64,000 nucleotides of DNA, from NCBI RefSeq assembly GCF_014467235.1, contig NZ_NKHP01000010.1:1-64000 (forward strand), given 5' to 3'. The notes below the pieces were generated by a model, which worked only from the letters and a program-made list of their open reading frames with translations, was not told where the DNA came from and made no database searches. The position numbers and the translations under genes were made by a program. Numbering within the stretch: the first letter of the stretch is position 1; every line of letters starts with the position of its first letter. Positions 10,627-21,586 of this stretch are shown piece by piece. The stretch is from Xenorhabdus indica. Lineage in GTDB: Bacteria > Pseudomonadota > Gammaproteobacteria > Enterobacterales > Enterobacteriaceae.

Positions 10627-11535
10627 ATGGAAGAAAAAAGACTGACTCATTTGCAGCAACTTGAAGCCGAAAGTATCCATATTATCCGCGAAGTCGCTGC
10701 TGAATTTGCTAATCCGGTAATGCTTTATTCCATTGGTAAAGATTCTTCGGTGATGCTGCATCTCGCACGTAAAGCATTTTATCCGGGAAAACTGCCTTTT
10801 CCGTTGCTGCATGTCGATACAGGCTGGAAGTTCCGGGAAATGTATGAATTTCGCGATCAGACAGCAGAAAAATATGGCTTTGAATTGCTGGTCTATCGTA
10901 ACCCGCAAGGTGAAGAACTGGGAATTAATCCTTTTATTCATGGTAGTGCAAAACATACAGACATTATGAAAACGGAAGGATTGAAGCAGGCTCTGGACAA
11001 ATATGGATTTGACGCCGCTTTTGGCGGTGCAAGGCGTGACGAAGAGAAATCCCGTGCCAAAGAGCGTATCTATTCTTTCCGTGATCGTTCCCATCGTTGG
11101 GATCCCAAAAATCAGCGCCCGGAACTTTGGCGTAACTATAACGGCCAGATTAATAAAGGTGAAAGTATCCGTGTATTCCCGTTATCTAACTGGACGGAGT
11201 TGGATATCTGGCAATACATCTATTTAGAACAGATAGATATTGTTCCTCTCTATTTTGCTAAACCTCGTCCGATTGTTCAGCGCGATGGCACATTGATTAT
11301 GGTTGATGATGATCGTATCGATTTGAAATCAGGTGAAGTTATTAGTCAGCACAAAGTTCGCTTCAGGACGTTGGGATGTTGGCCTTTGACTGGTGCTGTG
11401 GAATCGGAAGCGGAAACATTGCCGGAAATTATCGAAGAAATGTTGATATCAACAACCAGTGAGCGGCAAGGCCGACTTATTGACGGTGATCAATCTGGTT
11501 CAATGGAGCTAAAAAAACGCCAGGGTTATTTTTAA
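10627..11535 (+). CDS. cysD: Sulfate adenylyltransferase subunit 2 CysD
   Basis: The catalytic small subunit of ATP sulfurylase, 302 residues as in E. coli. It forms adenosine 5'-phosphosulfate from ATP and sulfate, driven by GTP hydrolysis in CysN. The ATP-pyrophosphatase motif [15 protein letters not shown] (about 33-47) and [16 protein letters not shown] are visible. It starts 10 bases after cysG behind AGGAA and is followed 33 bases later by cysN, so it is cotranscribed. Confidence 0.97.
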   Translation: MEEKRLTHLQQLEAESIHIIREVAAEFANPVMLYSIGKDSSVMLHLARKAFYPGKLPFPLLHVDTGWKFREMYEFRDQTAEKYGFELLVYRNPQGEELGINPFIHGSAKHTDIMKTEGLKQALDKYGFDAAFGGARRDEEKSRAKERIYSFRDRSHRWDPKNQRPELWRNYNGQINKGESIRVFPLSNWTELDIWQYIYLEQIDIVPLYFAKPRPIVQRDGTLIMVDDDRIDLKSGEVISQHKVRFRTLGCWPLTGAVESEAETLPEIIEEMLISTTSERQGRLIDGDQSGSMELKKRQGYF

Positions 11536-11568
11536 AGGCATAGCGTTATTTTTTGAGGAGAGAAGAAT

Positions 11569-13011
11569 ATGCCGACACTTGCACATAATGAATCCATCGT
11601 CAATCAAATCAAACAGCAGGGTGGTGTTGAGTCCTATTTGAAATCACAGCAGGAAAAGGGATTATTGCGTTTTTTAACCTGTGGCAGTGTAGATGATGGT
11701 AAAAGTACCCTGATTGGTCGTCTGCTGCACGATACTCGCCAGATCTATGAAGATCAGCTTGCGACTTTGCAAAGTGACAGTAAACGGTTGGGGACACAGG
11801 GGGAGAAGTTAGATCTGGCGCTTTTAGTGGATGGCCTTGCGGCTGAACGGGAACAAGGGATTACCATAGATGTCGCATATCGTTATTTTTCCACTGAAAA
11901 ACGTAAATTTATCATCGCGGATACACCGGGGCATGAGCAATATACCCGTAATATGGCAACAGGAGCGTCAACCTGTGATCTTTCGATTTTACTGATAGAT
12001 GCGCGAAAAGGAGTACAGGAACAGACTCGCCGCCATAGTTTTATCAGTACGCTATTGGGTATTCGCCATCTGGTGGTGGGCGTGAATAAAATGGATCTGG
12101 TGGAGTATAGACAAGAGATTTTCGCTCAGATCAAACAGGATTATTTACATTTCACTGAGCAATTACCTGCCGATTTGCATATTTATTTTGTCCCCATATC
12201 TGCGCTGGAAGGGGACAATATTGTCAGCAGCAGTGAAAATATGCCGTGGTATACCGGAGAAACGTTGCTGAATATCCTTGAATCGGTTGATATACATAAA
12301 GATGTTGCGAAGCAGCCACTGCGTTTTCCGGTGCAATATGTCAATCGCCCTGATCTGGATTTTCGCGGTTACAGCGGTACGTTGTCATCGGGAATTTTAC
12401 GTCAGGGGCAGAAAATCAAAGTAATGCCATCAGGCAGAATTTCAACGGTTGAGCGGATCGTCACTTTCGACGGTGATTTACCTTTTGCTGTGCCGGGTGA
12501 GGCTATCACCATCGTGCTGAAAGATGAAATAGATATCAGCCGGGGTGACCTTTTGGTTGCGGTTGAAGATCAAATAATTGTCGCTCATCATGCGCTGGTG
12601 GATGTTGTCTGGATGTCAGAAAAGCCGCTGATTCAGGGACAAAGTCTGGATATCAAGGTGACTGGTAAAAAGAGTCGTGCCAAAATTGATAATGTGCAAT
12701 ATCAGGTAGATATCAATAATCTGACACAAAAAGTTGCGGTTGAGTTGCCGCTGAATGCCATTGGGCTGGTGGAGTTTTCATTTGATGAGCCATTGCTTCT
12801 CGACAGTTACCAGCAAAATGCGGATACCGGCGGTATCATTCTGATTGACCGTTTGACTAATGTGACTGTTGGCGCTGGATTGGTACGTGAAGTTCAGACC
12901 GATGTCTATCAAGAGCCGAAAGAGTACAGTGAGTTTGAACTGGAATTCAATCGCTTAGTACGCCGCCATTTCCCACACTGGGGAGCTCGTGATTTATTGG
13001 GAGGGAAATAA
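11569..13011 (+). CDS. cysN: Sulfate adenylyltransferase subunit 1 CysN (GTPase)
   Basis: The GTP-hydrolysing large subunit of ATP sulfurylase, 480 residues, an EF-Tu-like protein. G1 GSVDDGKS is at 39-46, with G3 [13 protein letters not shown]4 NKMD and G5 SALEG following in order. Beta-barrel domains II and III make up the C-terminal half. A strong GAGGAGAG precedes the ATG. The cysN stop is followed with no gap by the cysC GTG. Confidence 0.97.
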   Translation: MPTLAHNESIVNQIKQQGGVESYLKSQQEKGLLRFLTCGSVDDGKSTLIGRLLHDTRQIYEDQLATLQSDSKRLGTQGEKLDLALLVDGLAAEREQGITIDVAYRYFSTEKRKFIIADTPGHEQYTRNMATGASTCDLSILLIDARKGVQEQTRRHSFISTLLGIRHLVVGVNKMDLVEYRQEIFAQIKQDYLHFTEQLPADLHIYFVPISALEGDNIVSSSENMPWYTGETLLNILESVDIHKDVAKQPLRFPVQYVNRPDLDFRGYSGTLSSGILRQGQKIKVMPSGRISTVERIVTFDGDLPFAVPGEAITIVLKDEIDISRGDLLVAVEDQIIVAHHALVDVVWMSEKPLIQGQSLDIKVTGKKSRAKIDNVQYQVDINNLTQKVAVELPLNAIGLVEFSFDEPLLLDSYQQNADTGGIILIDRLTNVTVGAGLVREVQTDVYQEPKEYSEFELEFNRLVRRHFPHWGARDLLGGK

Positions 13012-13647
13012 GTGGCTCAAGTCGAAAATACAGATACCTTTTCCGATATTGTTCCTAATAATATTGTCTGGCACTCACATGATGTAAACAGAAAACAGCG
13101 GGAAGCCGCTAATGGACATCCTGCTTTGGTTATTTGGTTTACCGGGTTATCAGGTTCAGGGAAATCCACGCTGGCGGGAATGTTGGAGCAGGTTCTATTC
13201 TCACAGGGAATAAAAACCTATTTGTTGGATGGCGATAATGTGCGTCACGGTTTGTGCCGTGATCTGGGGTTTTCTGAGGCTGATAGACAGGAGAATATCC
13301 GGCGTGTGGGAGAAGTTGCGAAATTAATGGTTGATGCCGGGCTGGTGGTATTGACGGCATTTATTTCTCCTGGCCGGGCTGAGCGACAAAAAATACGCCA
13401 ATCAATGGAGTCTGGTCAATTTATTGAAGTATTTGTAGATACACCTCTGGCGATTTGTGAATCCCGTGATCCGAAAGGTTTATATAAAAAAGCACGAGCC
13501 GGGGAAATTCCGAATTTCACCGGAATTAATGCGACTTATGAAGCACCAGAACAGCCTGATATCTATTTGGATGGTTCGCAAGGTATTGAATTATTAATGG
13601 AAAAACTGCTTCTTGCACTCAATGATCGCTATATTGTGACAATTTGA
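13012..13647 (+). CDS. cysC: Adenylylsulfate kinase CysC
   Basis: A 211-residue APS kinase that phosphorylates APS to PAPS, the substrate of CysH. The P-loop GLSGSGKS is at 45-52. The [16 protein letters not shown] and [24 protein letters not shown] segments are typical. The start is GTG 13012, directly abutting the cysN stop. It is the last gene of cysG-cysDNC. Confidence 0.96.
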   Translation: MAQVENTDTFSDIVPNNIVWHSHDVNRKQREAANGHPALVIWFTGLSGSGKSTLAGMLEQVLFSQGIKTYLLDGDNVRHGLCRDLGFSEADRQENIRRVGEVAKLMVDAGLVVLTAFISPGRAERQKIRQSMESGQFIEVFVDTPLAICESRDPKGLYKKARAGEIPNFTGINATYEAPEQPDIYLDGSQGIELLMEKLLLALNDRYIVTI

Positions 13648-13680
13648 TCTCTCATTTAAATTTCCCATTCTCCAAACAGA

Positions 13681-13720
13681 GTAGACACACATTATTGCAG
13701 GCGAGGTGATGTGTTTCTAC
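13681..13720. other. Imperfect inverted repeat between cysC and ftsB
   Basis: GTAGACACACAT (13681-13692) pairs with ATGTGTTTCTAC (13709-13720) with one mismatch across a 16-base loop. No T run follows, so it is not a clear terminator. It lies in the 192-bp gap that should also hold the ftsB promoter. Confidence 0.5.
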
Positions 13721-13839
13721 ACTCATTTCAATTAATACTTTTCCATTATGTCTTGTGATCACATTTCAGAAGCCAGTTTGTGATAGTGGCGTCATTCTTT
13801 GAGTTATGGGATGATTAGCGGGTTTTTCTGGGGGCGGAA

Positions 13840-14220
13840 ATGGGTAAACTAACGCTACTATTACTGGTTTTACTTGGCTGGTTACAGTATTCGCTGTGGT
13901 TCGGCAAGAATGGTATCCACGATTATGTGCGAATTAAAGATGAGGTTGAAAAACAAGAGAAAGACAACCTTTTCCTTAAGTCACGTAATGACCAGTTATT
14001 TGCTGAAATTAAAGATCTGAAAAGCGGTCAACAAGCAATTGAAGAACGTGCCCGCAATGAATTAGGCATGATTAAGCCGGGCGAATCTTTTTATCGCATG
14101 GTGCCCGATACAGCGAAACAAAATTCACAACAATCTGTGAATCGCAATACCTTAGGACAAAATGCTTTAGGACAAAATACATTGGGGCAAAATGTCTTGG
14201 AACAGAATAGTGAACAATAA
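13840..14220 (+). CDS. ftsB: Cell division protein FtsB
   Basis: A bitopic divisome protein of 126 residues that bridges FtsL and FtsQ. The single membrane segment (about 4-20, [18 protein letters not shown]) is followed by [15 protein letters not shown], a periplasmic coiled coil and [15 protein letters not shown]. The family length is about 100 residues. The extra length is a C-terminal array [20 protein letters not shown] at residues 103-122, encoded by a 15-bp tandem repeat. It heads the ftsB-ispD-ispF-truD block. Confidence 0.93.
   Translation: MGKLTLLLLVLLGWLQYSLWFGKNGIHDYVRIKDEVEKQEKDNLFLKSRNDQLFAEIKDLKSGQQAIEERARNELGMIKPGESFYRMVPDTAKQNSQQSVNRNTLGQNALGQNTLGQNVLEQNSEQ
14146..14205 (+). 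repeat. 15-bp tandem repeat in the ftsB 3' end
   Basis: Four contiguous 15-base units at 14146, 14161, 14176 and 14191, of the form AATRYNTTRGGRCAA. They encode the N-x-L-G-Q repeats of the FtsB tail. Differences among units are mostly synonymous or change only the second residue. Confidence 0.88.
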
Positions 14221-14280
14221 CTCAAATAAAGTACCCATTCTTCATTATCTCGCAGATACTGTTATGATTGATTTAACTTT

Positions 14281-15081
14281 ATGACTGAAATAGTTGCCTT
14301 GATCCCGGCTGCTGGTATTGGCAGCCGGATGAAATCAGAATGCCCGAAGCAATATCTTAATGTTGCGGGAAAAACCATTATTGAGCACACGTTGTCTGTA
14401 TTGCTTGAACATTCCCGTATACAGCAAATTGTTATTGTGCTGAATCCTGCTGACACGCAATTTAACCAATTGGTTATTGCCTCTGATCCGCGTATCACAA
14501 CCATTATTGGTGGTGATGAGCGAGCTGATTCTGTGCTGGCGGGACTGAATTATTTGTCAGAATTTTCACCGGAACGCTCAACTTGGGTTTTAGTCCATGA
14601 TGCAGCTCGTCCTTGTTTACATCGGGATGACCTTGATAACTTACTGCAATTGGTCGATAAAAACGAGAGCTTTCCTGCCGTGTGTGACGGCTTGTTTTAT
14701 GGTGGATCGTTTTATGGTGGCTCACTTTGTGGTGGATTACTGGCAGCTCCCGTCAGGGACACAATGAAACGTATGCTGGTTTCGCCGGTGGAAAAAATAT
14801 CTGCGGTAAATCCATTGCTTGTTGATCATACCGTTGATCGTAATGGCCTTTGGCACGCGTTAACTCCGCAATTATTTCCTTTACAGCTATTGCGTGATTG
14901 CTTGATTAAAGCGCTTTCAGAGCAAGCCTGCATTACGGATGAGTCTTCAGCATTGGAATATTGCGGCCATCGTCCAGTCCTGATCAAAGGAAGAGCGGAC
15001 AATATTAAAGTGACCGAACCTGAAGATCTGGCATTGGCTGAGTTTTATCTATCCCGAGAATCAAAGGAACATAGCGTATGA
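14281..15081 (+). CDS. ispD: 2-C-methyl-D-erythritol 4-phosphate cytidylyltransferase IspD
   Basis: A 266-residue enzyme of the MEP isoprenoid pathway that joins CTP to methylerythritol phosphate. The nucleotide-binding [11 protein letters not shown] at the N terminus, [16 protein letters not shown] and the catalytic-lysine segment [14 protein letters not shown] are all present. It is about 30 residues longer than the E. coli enzyme, partly from an [15 protein letters not shown] insert at residues 139-153 just before the catalytic APVRDT loop. No clear ribosome site precedes ATG 14281. The stop overlaps the ispF start as ATGA. Confidence 0.95.
   Translation: MTEIVALIPAAGIGSRMKSECPKQYLNVAGKTIIEHTLSVLLEHSRIQQIVIVLNPADTQFNQLVIASDPRITTIIGGDERADSVLAGLNYLSEFSPERSTWVLVHDAARPCLHRDDLDNLLQLVDKNESFPAVCDGLFYGGSFYGGSLCGGLLAAPVRDTMKRMLVSPVEKISAVNPLLVDHTVDRNGLWHALTPQLFPLQLLRDCLIKALSEQACITDESSALEYCGHRPVLIKGRADNIKVTEPEDLALAEFYLSRESKEHSV
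14695..14739 (+). repeat. 15-bp tandem repeat inside ispD
   Basis: Three 15-base units at 14695, 14710 and 14725. The first two differ at two positions near their ends, and the third is more diverged. They encode F-Y-G-G-S repeats inserted ahead of the conserved APVRDT motif. Confidence 0.85.
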
Positions 15082-15551
15082 GAATTGGTCACGGTTTTGA
15101 TGTACATAAATTTGGTGGAGAAGGGCCATTGATCATTGGCGGCGTCCGTATTCCTTATGAGCAGGGATTGATTGCACATTCAGATGGTGATGTTGCCTTA
15201 CATGCTGCAACAGATGCTCTGTTGGGGGCTGCGGCTTTAGGAGATATCGGGAAATTGTTTCCAGATACTGATCCGGCCTTTAAAGGTGCAGATAGTCGTG
15301 AATTGTTGAAAGAAGCCTATCGGCGTATCCGTGAAAAAGGTTATCGGATTGGTAATCTTGATATCACAATTATCGCCCAAGCACCTAAGATGTTGCCTCA
15401 TATTCCCCAAATGCGGGTTAATCTGGCCGAAGATCTTGAGTGTCATATGGATGACATTAACGTTAAAGCGACAACCACTGAAAAACTGGGATTTGTTGGG
15501 CGTAAAGAAGGTATTGCCTGTGAAGCAGTGGCTTTGCTGGTGAAGGAATAA
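15078..15551 (+). CDS. ispF: 2-C-methyl-D-erythritol 2,4-cyclodiphosphate synthase IspF
   Basis: A 157-residue zinc enzyme of the MEP pathway that cyclises the product of IspE. Metal ligands D8 and H10 lie in [11 protein letters not shown], and a further histidine in [39 protein letters not shown] is the typical C-terminal block. Overlap with ispD and a two-base gap to truD indicate one transcript. Confidence 0.97.
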   Translation: MRIGHGFDVHKFGGEGPLIIGGVRIPYEQGLIAHSDGDVALHAATDALLGAAALGDIGKLFPDTDPAFKGADSRELLKEAYRRIREKGYRIGNLDITIIAQAPKMLPHIPQMRVNLAEDLECHMDDINVKATTTEKLGFVGRKEGIACEAVALLVKE

Positions 15552-15553
15552 GC

Positions 15554-16603
15554 ATGGTATTGCGTGAATTACATTGGCTTTATGATCGCCCGGAGGCAAC
15601 CGGAGTTGTTAAAGCAGCACCAGAAGATTTTATTGTTCGTGAAGATTTAGGTTTTTCTCCTGATGGAGAAGGCGAACATTTAATGGTACATATCCGTAAG
15701 ACAGGATGTAACACTCAGTTTGTTGCTGATCATCTTGCTCGTTTTGCCAAAATATCAGCACGCTCTGTCAGCTATGCGGGCTTAAAAGATCGTAATGCAG
15801 TGACTGAACAGTGGTTCTGTTTGCATCTGCCGGGAAAACAAGATCCCGATTTAACCACATTCCAGCTTGAAGGGTGTGAAATACTGGACACCGCTCGCCA
15901 GAAACGCAAACTACGCATTGGTGCATTGAAAGGTAACGATTTTACACTGATTTTAAGGGAAGTTTCTGATCGGCAATCAGTGGAAAAACGCTTGCAACTG
16001 GTTGCTCAGACAGGTGTTCCTAATTATTTTGGCGAACAGCGTTTCGGGCGTGATGGGCAGAATCTGGTTCAGGCACAGCGTTGGGCAGAAAATGAAATAC
16101 AGGTTAAAGAACGCAATCGTCGTAGCTTTTACCTTTCTGCTTGTCGCAGTGCTATGTTTAATACCATTACCAGTATACGTATTGCACAGGGTGAGCATCA
16201 GCAGGTACAAAATGGTGACGCATTACAGTTAACAGGGCGTGGTAGTTGGTTTGTGGCTGACGAATCTGAACTGGCTGTGCTACAGCAGCGGGTTATCGAT
16301 GGTGAGTTACAGATTACCGCTCCGTTGCCGGGAGACAAGGCATTGGGGACACAGCATCAGGTTCTGGATTTTGAACAGCAATGCTTACAAGATTACGGAT
16401 CATTGTGGGCATTGGTTAAACGTGAACGTGTAGAAAGCGCTCGCCGGTCGATGTTGGTGAAACCACTTAATTTGCGTTGGGAATGGCAGGATGACCAAAC
16501 TGTCACTCTTCATTTTTCTTTGCCATCAGGTAGCTTTGCAACCAGTGTTGTCAGGGAATTGATTAATCAGGATAAAAATAACACTACTGATATTGCTGAG
16601 TAG
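15554..16603 (+). CDS. truD: tRNA pseudouridine(13) synthase TruD
   Basis: A 349-residue enzyme, the E. coli length, that isomerises U13 of tRNA-Glu. The catalytic aspartate is D79 in [14 protein letters not shown]. Other family blocks are [12 protein letters not shown] and [12 protein letters not shown]. It starts two bases after ispF and is followed by the hairpin terminator at 16637. Confidence 0.96.
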   Translation: MVLRELHWLYDRPEATGVVKAAPEDFIVREDLGFSPDGEGEHLMVHIRKTGCNTQFVADHLARFAKISARSVSYAGLKDRNAVTEQWFCLHLPGKQDPDLTTFQLEGCEILDTARQKRKLRIGALKGNDFTLILREVSDRQSVEKRLQLVAQTGVPNYFGEQRFGRDGQNLVQAQRWAENEIQVKERNRRSFYLSACRSAMFNTITSIRIAQGEHQQVQNGDALQLTGRGSWFVADESELAVLQQRVIDGELQITAPLPGDKALGTQHQVLDFEQQCLQDYGSLWALVKRERVESARRSMLVKPLNLRWEWQDDQTVTLHFSLPSGSFATSVVRELINQDKNNTTDIAE

Positions 16604-16952
16604 TGATTTTTTATTTCTGATTCCTTTCACTTATTTCCAGTCATAGGGTTAGCGGTATGACTGGAATTTTATTTTCTTCCCAAGTAGTGAATGTAAATAC
16701 ACTTTCTTTTATTTTTGCTACGGACTCTTTGTTCACTATATTGATGGATAAGTTTCGTGGTAAGTATTTTCTTATTTAAAGGCTGAATGCAAAGCGCTCT
16801 ACAAAACGGGTTGCCTCATGCTAAGATCAAACGATTTTCTGATAATCCTGATCTTGTCCGGGCGTAAGTTACACCATAAAAATAGGACAATGGATAGGGA
16901 AAATTACAGTATCATTCTATGTTTTAATAAGTAAAATCAATGAGATATTTTA
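16604..16952. other. 349-bp gap between truD and surE
   Basis: Contains a terminator hairpin at 16637-16675 and otherwise no gene that I can support. The remaining 270 bases are AT-rich and presumably hold the surE promoter. Confidence 0.5.
16637..16675 (+). terminator. Terminator after truD
   Basis: A nine-pair stem CCAGTCATA (16637-16645)/TATGACTGG (16656-16664) with a 10-base loop is followed by AATTTTATTTT. Confidence 0.8.
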
Positions 16953-17717
16953 ATGCTGCGGATATTGCTAAGTAATGATGATGGTGTCACTGCGCCGGGT
17001 ATTCAAACTTTAGCGGCTAAATTACGGGAACAATATCATGTGCAGGTTATTGCACCTGATCGTAACCGTAGCGGTGCGTCGAATGCTTTAACGTTGGATC
17101 GTCCTTTGCGTATCAGCGTATTGAATAATGGTGATGTTGCGGTTAGGGAAGGAACACCGACAGACTGTGTTTACTTGGGGGTCAATAAGTTAGTTCGCCC
17201 TCGCCCGGATATTGTGGTTTCAGGGATTAACTGTGGTCCCAATTTAGGTGATGATGTAATTTATTCCGGTACAGTTGCTGCTGCAATGGAAGGGCGTCAT
17301 TTAGGGTTACCCGCCCTTGCCGTATCACTTGATGGTGACAAACATTATGAAACAGCAGCAGAAGTTACTGTACATTTATTGAATCTGTTACAAAAATTCC
17401 CATTGAGAGCCGGAAATATTCTGAACATCAATGTGCCTGATAGACCTATTGAGCAAATCAAAGGGTTTAAGGTAACACGATGTGGTTGTCGAAGTGCGGC
17501 TGAAGAAGTTTATTCTCTGGAAGATCCCAAGGGCGATATGCTTTATTGGATAGGGCCTCCGGGAGAAAAGCGTGATGCTGGTCCGGAAACAGATTTTGCT
17601 GCGGTAGAAGAAGGGTTTGTCTCCATTACTCCTTTGCAGGTAGATTTGACAGCCTATAAAGCACAAGAATTGGTCGCTGATTGGTTGTTGAAAGTCGGGG
17701 AAATGGGAGAATGTTAA
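16953..17717 (+). CDS. surE: 5'/3'-nucleotidase SurE
   Basis: A 254-residue metal-dependent nucleotidase linked to stationary-phase survival. Metal ligands are the two aspartates in LLSNDDGV, the serine in NRSGASNAL and the asparagine in [13 protein letters not shown]. It overlaps pcm by seven bases, the usual surE-pcm-nlpD-rpoS order of enterobacteria. Confidence 0.96.
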   Translation: MLRILLSNDDGVTAPGIQTLAAKLREQYHVQVIAPDRNRSGASNALTLDRPLRISVLNNGDVAVREGTPTDCVYLGVNKLVRPRPDIVVSGINCGPNLGDDVIYSGTVAAAMEGRHLGLPALAVSLDGDKHYETAAEVTVHLLNLLQKFPLRAGNILNINVPDRPIEQIKGFKVTRCGCRSAAEEVYSLEDPKGDMLYWIGPPGEKRDAGPETDFAAVEEGFVSITPLQVDLTAYKAQELVADWLLKVGEMGEC

Positions 17718-18337
17718 GTCGGTTAATGAAAAATTTGCTGACACAATTGCGCCAGCAGGGAATACAGAACGAACATCTGCTGGATGTGATATCGAGAGTT
17801 CCCAGGGAATGCTTTGTTGATGAAGCCTTGGCGCATAAGGCATATGAAAACACAGCATTGCCCATTGGATCTGGGCAGACTATATCTCAGCCGTATATTG
17901 TTGCTCGTATGACTGAGCTACTGAATTTGACCCCTGAATCTAATGTGTTGGAGATTGGAACGGGATCTGGCTATCAGACAGCTATACTTGCCCATTTAGC
18001 CAGACATGTTTTCTCCGTAGAACGTATTAAGGGGTTACAGTGGCAGGCTAAGCGCAGGCTAAAACAGCTCGATTTGCATAATATCTCAACCCGCCATGGG
18101 GATGGCTGGAATGGTTGGCCGTCAAAAGGGCCATTTCATGCCATTATCGTCACAGCAGCACCTCCAGAAATACCACAGGCACTATTACATCAGCTAGCAG
18201 ATGGCGGCGTGATGGTATTGCCAGTTGGTGAGCGTTCTCAGTCGCTAAAGGTGGTACGTCGTTATGGGAACGATTTTCATAGTGAAGTCATCGAATCTGT
18301 TCGTTTCGTACCCCTGATCCAAGGCGAACTGGCATAA
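17711..18337 (+). CDS. pcm: Protein-L-isoaspartate O-methyltransferase Pcm
   Basis: A 208-residue repair enzyme that methylates isoaspartyl residues with S-adenosylmethionine. The [15 protein letters not shown] cofactor motif, [18 protein letters not shown] and GDGWNGWP are clear. I chose ATG 17711 because it gives exactly the E. coli length and has GGGAGA just upstream. A longer in-frame TTG start at 17681 lies inside surE and is unlikely. Confidence 0.95.
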   Translation: MLSRLMKNLLTQLRQQGIQNEHLLDVISRVPRECFVDEALAHKAYENTALPIGSGQTISQPYIVARMTELLNLTPESNVLEIGTGSGYQTAILAHLARHVFSVERIKGLQWQAKRRLKQLDLHNISTRHGDGWNGWPSKGPFHAIIVTAAPPEIPQALLHQLADGGVMVLPVGERSQSLKVVRRYGNDFHSEVIESVRFVPLIQGELA

Positions 18338-18491
18338 TCTGCTGATTTATATTTTTTTGCCGCTATTTTTAAATTAGCCGTCATTTTTTGAGATAAAAAA
18401 AGTATTTTGCTTTAAATATTTTTGTACATCTAAATTTCTTTATAAATCATCATGCTTATCACTTATATTTGCCTTTATGGGGGAATAAGGT

Positions 18492-19544
18492 ATGAAAGTA
18501 GGAAACTTAATGAAAAAAATACAGTGGATAATAACCTGCGTTATTATGGGAATAATTCTGACAGGTTGTAGTAATACAATGAGCCGTCCTGCACCAATAG
18601 TGAGTGTGGATAATCAGGAAAAAAACGGAATAATATCCTCCCGGAGCCCATCGGTTTCGATACCTATGTCATCTTTTCCCCCTGTCATTTCTACAAATCG
18701 GCCAATAGAACATCGTGCTTCAGATAATCGATATCCAGTGAATCATGCTGGTAATAAGCCTGCTCAGCAAGAGGGGATCGTCTATGACCGCAATTATGGG
18801 AACATTCCTAAAGGCAGCTATAACGGCAATACTTACACAGTTAAACATGGAGACACTTTATTTTACATTGCGTGGATTACTGGTAAGGATTTTCGTGATA
18901 TATCTCACATAAATGGTATTTCAGAACCTTATAGCTTAAATGTTGGTCAAGTCCTGAGAATTGGCAATGCAAACTCCAAGAATGGTGTATTAATAGCATC
19001 AAATAGTACTCAATCTAAAATTGAGCAGGTTGATTTTCAAAAAGGTAATGCGTATCCTGCAAATATTGATAGGCAGAATCCTAGAAAGATGTTGCCAAGA
19101 GTGACAGTTTCTGATAGCGACGATGCCGCCTCTAAAGCATCACCAGAGACAGGTTTAAATGCGAGTAAGGCGATCAATAATTGGAAATGGCCTGCGGAAG
19201 GAAAGATTCTTGAAGGTTTCTCAGATTCTCGAGGTGGGAATAAAGGCATTGACATTGCGGGGAGTCGTGGTCAACCCGTTTTTGCGGCCGCTAATGGGAA
19301 AGTTGTTTACACCGGAAACGCATTACGCGGATATGGAAATCTAATAATAATAAAACATGATGATGACTACCTGAGTGCCTATGCTCACAACGATGCTATG
19401 TTGGTGCGGGATCAGCAGGAAGTACAGGCAGGGCAGAAAATCGCCACTATGGGTAGCACCGGAACCAGTTCAGTAAGATTGCATTTTGAGATTAGATACA
19501 GGGAAAAATCCGTAAACCCGCTGCGTTATCTTCCGCAGCGATAA
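18492..19544 (+). CDS. nlpD: NlpD, LysM/M23-domain lipoprotein activator of amidases
   Basis: A 350-residue outer-membrane lipoprotein. Lipobox LTGC is at residues 23-26, with serine at +2. A LysM domain (about 116-160, YTVKHGDTLFYIAW) and a C-terminal M23/LytM domain (about 236-345) follow. The LytM site is degenerate: GNKGIDIAG replaces the metal-binding HxGxD pattern and RLHFEI the HxHFEI. This is typical of NlpD, which activates the amidase AmiC rather than cutting peptidoglycan. A second start at 18510 is possible. In relatives the main rpoS promoter lies inside nlpD. Confidence 0.92.
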   Translation: MKVGNLMKKIQWIITCVIMGIILTGCSNTMSRPAPIVSVDNQEKNGIISSRSPSVSIPMSSFPPVISTNRPIEHRASDNRYPVNHAGNKPAQQEGIVYDRNYGNIPKGSYNGNTYTVKHGDTLFYIAWITGKDFRDISHINGISEPYSLNVGQVLRIGNANSKNGVLIASNSTQSKIEQVDFQKGNAYPANIDRQNPRKMLPRVTVSDSDDAASKASPETGLNASKAINNWKWPAEGKILEGFSDSRGGNKGIDIAGSRGQPVFAAANGKVVYTGNALRGYGNLIIIKHDDDYLSAYAHNDAMLVRDQQEVQAGQKIATMGSTGTSSVRLHFEIRYREKSVNPLRYLPQR

Positions 19545-19597
19545 ACCGGGGCAGGAACCTGAACTCCTGTCCGCATTATCATGGGTAGGAGCAACTG

Positions 19598-20593
19598 ATG
19601 AGCCAAGGTACGCTTAAAGTTAATGAGTTGTATGAAGAGGCGGATTTAGACGAAAGTGGCATGGAAGCCGGTGACTTTGATGAAGCGTTGCTGAAAGACG
19701 AGGATGATTTAACTAGTCTTGATGAAGATTTGGATTTGTTGCAAGGAGTAAACCAGCGAGTTCTTGATGCAACACAGCTTTATCTCGGAGAGATTGGTTT
19801 TTCTCCTTTGTTGACAGCAGAGGAAGAAGTTCTTTTCGCCAGACGCGCATTGCGGGGAGATATTGCTGCACGCCAGCGCATGATTGAAAGTAATTTGCGG
19901 TTGGTAGTTAAGATCTCCCGCAGATATAGCAACCGGGGGTTGGCACTTTTGGATTTGATTGAAGAAGGTAATCTTGGTCTTATTCGAGCAGTAGAAAAAT
20001 TCGATCCTGAAAGAGGTTTTCGTTTTTCCACTTATGCAACTTGGTGGATCCGTCAGACAATTGAACGGGCTATTATGAATCAAACTCGTACGATTCGTTT
20101 GCCTATTCATATCGTTAAAGAGCTAAATGTTTATTTACGTACTGCCAGAGAGTTGGCTCATAAATTGGATCATGAGCCAAGTATTGAAGAAATAGCGGAA
20201 AAACTGGATAAACCAGTTGATGATGTAAGTCGTATGATGCGGCTTAATGAACGTATTACTTCCGTTGATACGCCAATGAGTGGGGATTCAGATAAAGCGT
20301 TATTGGATATTTTATCTGATGAGAATGATTCAGGGCCAGAAACAACTATTCAGGATGATGATATGAAACAAAGTATTGTCAAATGGTTGTTTGAATTGAA
20401 TGCAAAACAACGTGAAGTTCTGGCTCGCCGTTTTGGTTTACTTGGATACGAAGCGGAAACATTGGAAGATGTCGGGCGAGAAATTGGGTTAACCAGGGAA
20501 AGAGTCCGTCAGATTCAGGTGGAAGGGTTGCGTCGTCTCAGAGATATTCTGCACACCCAGGGCTTGAACATTGAATCATTATTTCGTACTTAA
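19598..20593 (+). CDS. rpoS: RNA polymerase sigma factor RpoS
   Basis: The stationary-phase and general stress sigma factor, 331 residues. Region 2 ([36 protein letters not shown]) and region 4 ([32 protein letters not shown]) are intact, and the acidic N terminus is typical. GGAGC precedes the ATG. It ends in a convergent arrangement with miaE, separated by the repeat at 20611 and the terminator at 20662. Confidence 0.97.
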   Translation: MSQGTLKVNELYEEADLDESGMEAGDFDEALLKDEDDLTSLDEDLDLLQGVNQRVLDATQLYLGEIGFSPLLTAEEEVLFARRALRGDIAARQRMIESNLRLVVKISRRYSNRGLALLDLIEEGNLGLIRAVEKFDPERGFRFSTYATWWIRQTIERAIMNQTRTIRLPIHIVKELNVYLRTARELAHKLDHEPSIEEIAEKLDKPVDDVSRMMRLNERITSVDTPMSGDSDKALLDILSDENDSGPETTIQDDDMKQSIVKWLFELNAKQREVLARRFGLLGYEAETLEDVGREIGLTRERVRQIQVEGLRRLRDILHTQGLNIESLFRT

Positions 20594-20610
20594 TTTTTAT
20601 GCCTAATAGC

Positions 20611-20659
20611 ATTCAAGATATGGTTGAAAAAGCTGTAACTTGAAAGATAAAGAGATAAT
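20611..20659. repeat. Dispersed hairpin repeat, copy A
   Basis: Resembles the elements at 33231 and 61258: an ATTCAAGAT start, a central A-rich loop, GCTGTA, then TTGAAAGAT. This copy is the most diverged and its stem relies on G-T pairs. It lies just after the rpoS stop. Confidence 0.55.
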
Positions 20660-20661
20660 TG

Positions 20662-20697
20662 AATAAAAAGGTGGACTGATTAGCTCACCTTTTTATT
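20662..20697. terminator. Bidirectional terminator between rpoS and miaE
   Basis: A perfect 12-pair stem AATAAAAAGGTG (20662-20673)/CACCTTTTTATT (20686-20697) with a 12-base loop. T-rich arms on both strands suit termination of both convergent genes. Confidence 0.88.
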
Positions 20698-20755
20698 TAT
20701 TATTTGGTTAATTTATTGGAACATCATAATTTCTGGCGAAATCACTACTTAGTCA

Positions 20756-21538
20756 CTACTTACTATTAATATAACTATTTATAGGTATTCCACTATGGAA
20801 TTTGAAATCAGGATCTGGTGACTGAATAAGTTCAGCTTCAATTTGACCGAAATATTTCACTCTTTCGGTAATATCTTCTTTAGAAATAGATTGAGCCAGC
20901 ATTAAATAATCCTGATAATGGCGTGCTTCTGAACGCAGCAGGGAAATATAAAATTTACCCAACTCTTCATCCAAATGAGGAGCCAGTTTTGCGAAACGCT
21001 CGCAAGAGCGAGCTTCGATATATGCTCCAATAATCAACTTATCTACCAACGTGTAAGGTTCATGGTTCGTGATATGCTGAAATAATGACTTGGCATAACG
21101 ACTGGCGCTGATGCTGTCATAGTTGATTCCTCTGGCATCCATAATTTCCAGCACTTGATAAAAGTGGTGTAGCTCTTCTTTAATCAATAACACCATTTTA
21201 TCAATCAGCGTTTGCCCATAGGGGGATTTTTCTCGTGCTGTAATTTGCTTGGTAACCTGACTTTTGCCTTTCAATGAATGAATATCGCCCATTTTTTTAT
21301 AGGCGAAATCCTCATAGGGTTTAAACCATGCCAGCAAAGTGTCAGCACTTGCAGGATCTACAGCGTATTTGCGGATCAGGAACATTGCGCTTTGGGCTGC
21401 TTTTAATTCACATAGAAGGTGATCACGCAGTAAAACCGGAAGATTTTCCGGTTGTCGTGCTTTTTCTACCCATTGATCCGGTGTCTCACACTGTAAAAAT
21501 TGATAAATTGGCTCTAACAGGTTGATATCATGTTTCAT
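20756..21538 (-). CDS. miaE: tRNA 2-(methylthio-N6-isopentenyl)adenosine hydroxylase MiaE
   Basis: A 260-residue non-haem diiron monooxygenase that hydroxylates the modified base at position 37 of some tRNAs. Iron-ligand motifs LLCELKAAQ, IKEELHHFYQV, YIEARSCERF and RSEARHYQDY are present, and the end FHSGIPI matches Salmonella MiaE. E. coli lacks it. Start 21538 (MKHDINLL) is preferred to 21568 by alignment. It lies 48 bases downstream of mutS on the same strand and is probably cotranscribed. Confidence 0.92.
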   Translation of the reverse strand: MKHDINLLEPIYQFLQCETPDQWVEKARQPENLPVLLRDHLLCELKAAQSAMFLIRKYAVDPASADTLLAWFKPYEDFAYKKMGDIHSLKGKSQVTKQITAREKSPYGQTLIDKMVLLIKEELHHFYQVLEIMDARGINYDSISASRYAKSLFQHITNHEPYTLVDKLIIGAYIEARSCERFAKLAPHLDEELGKFYISLLRSEARHYQDYLMLAQSISKEDITERVKYFGQIEAELIQSPDPDFKFHSGIPINSYINSK

Positions 21539-21586
21539 TTGTAAACCCGTCATTTTACACCATGTCATTTTTATGCAATATCCTTG

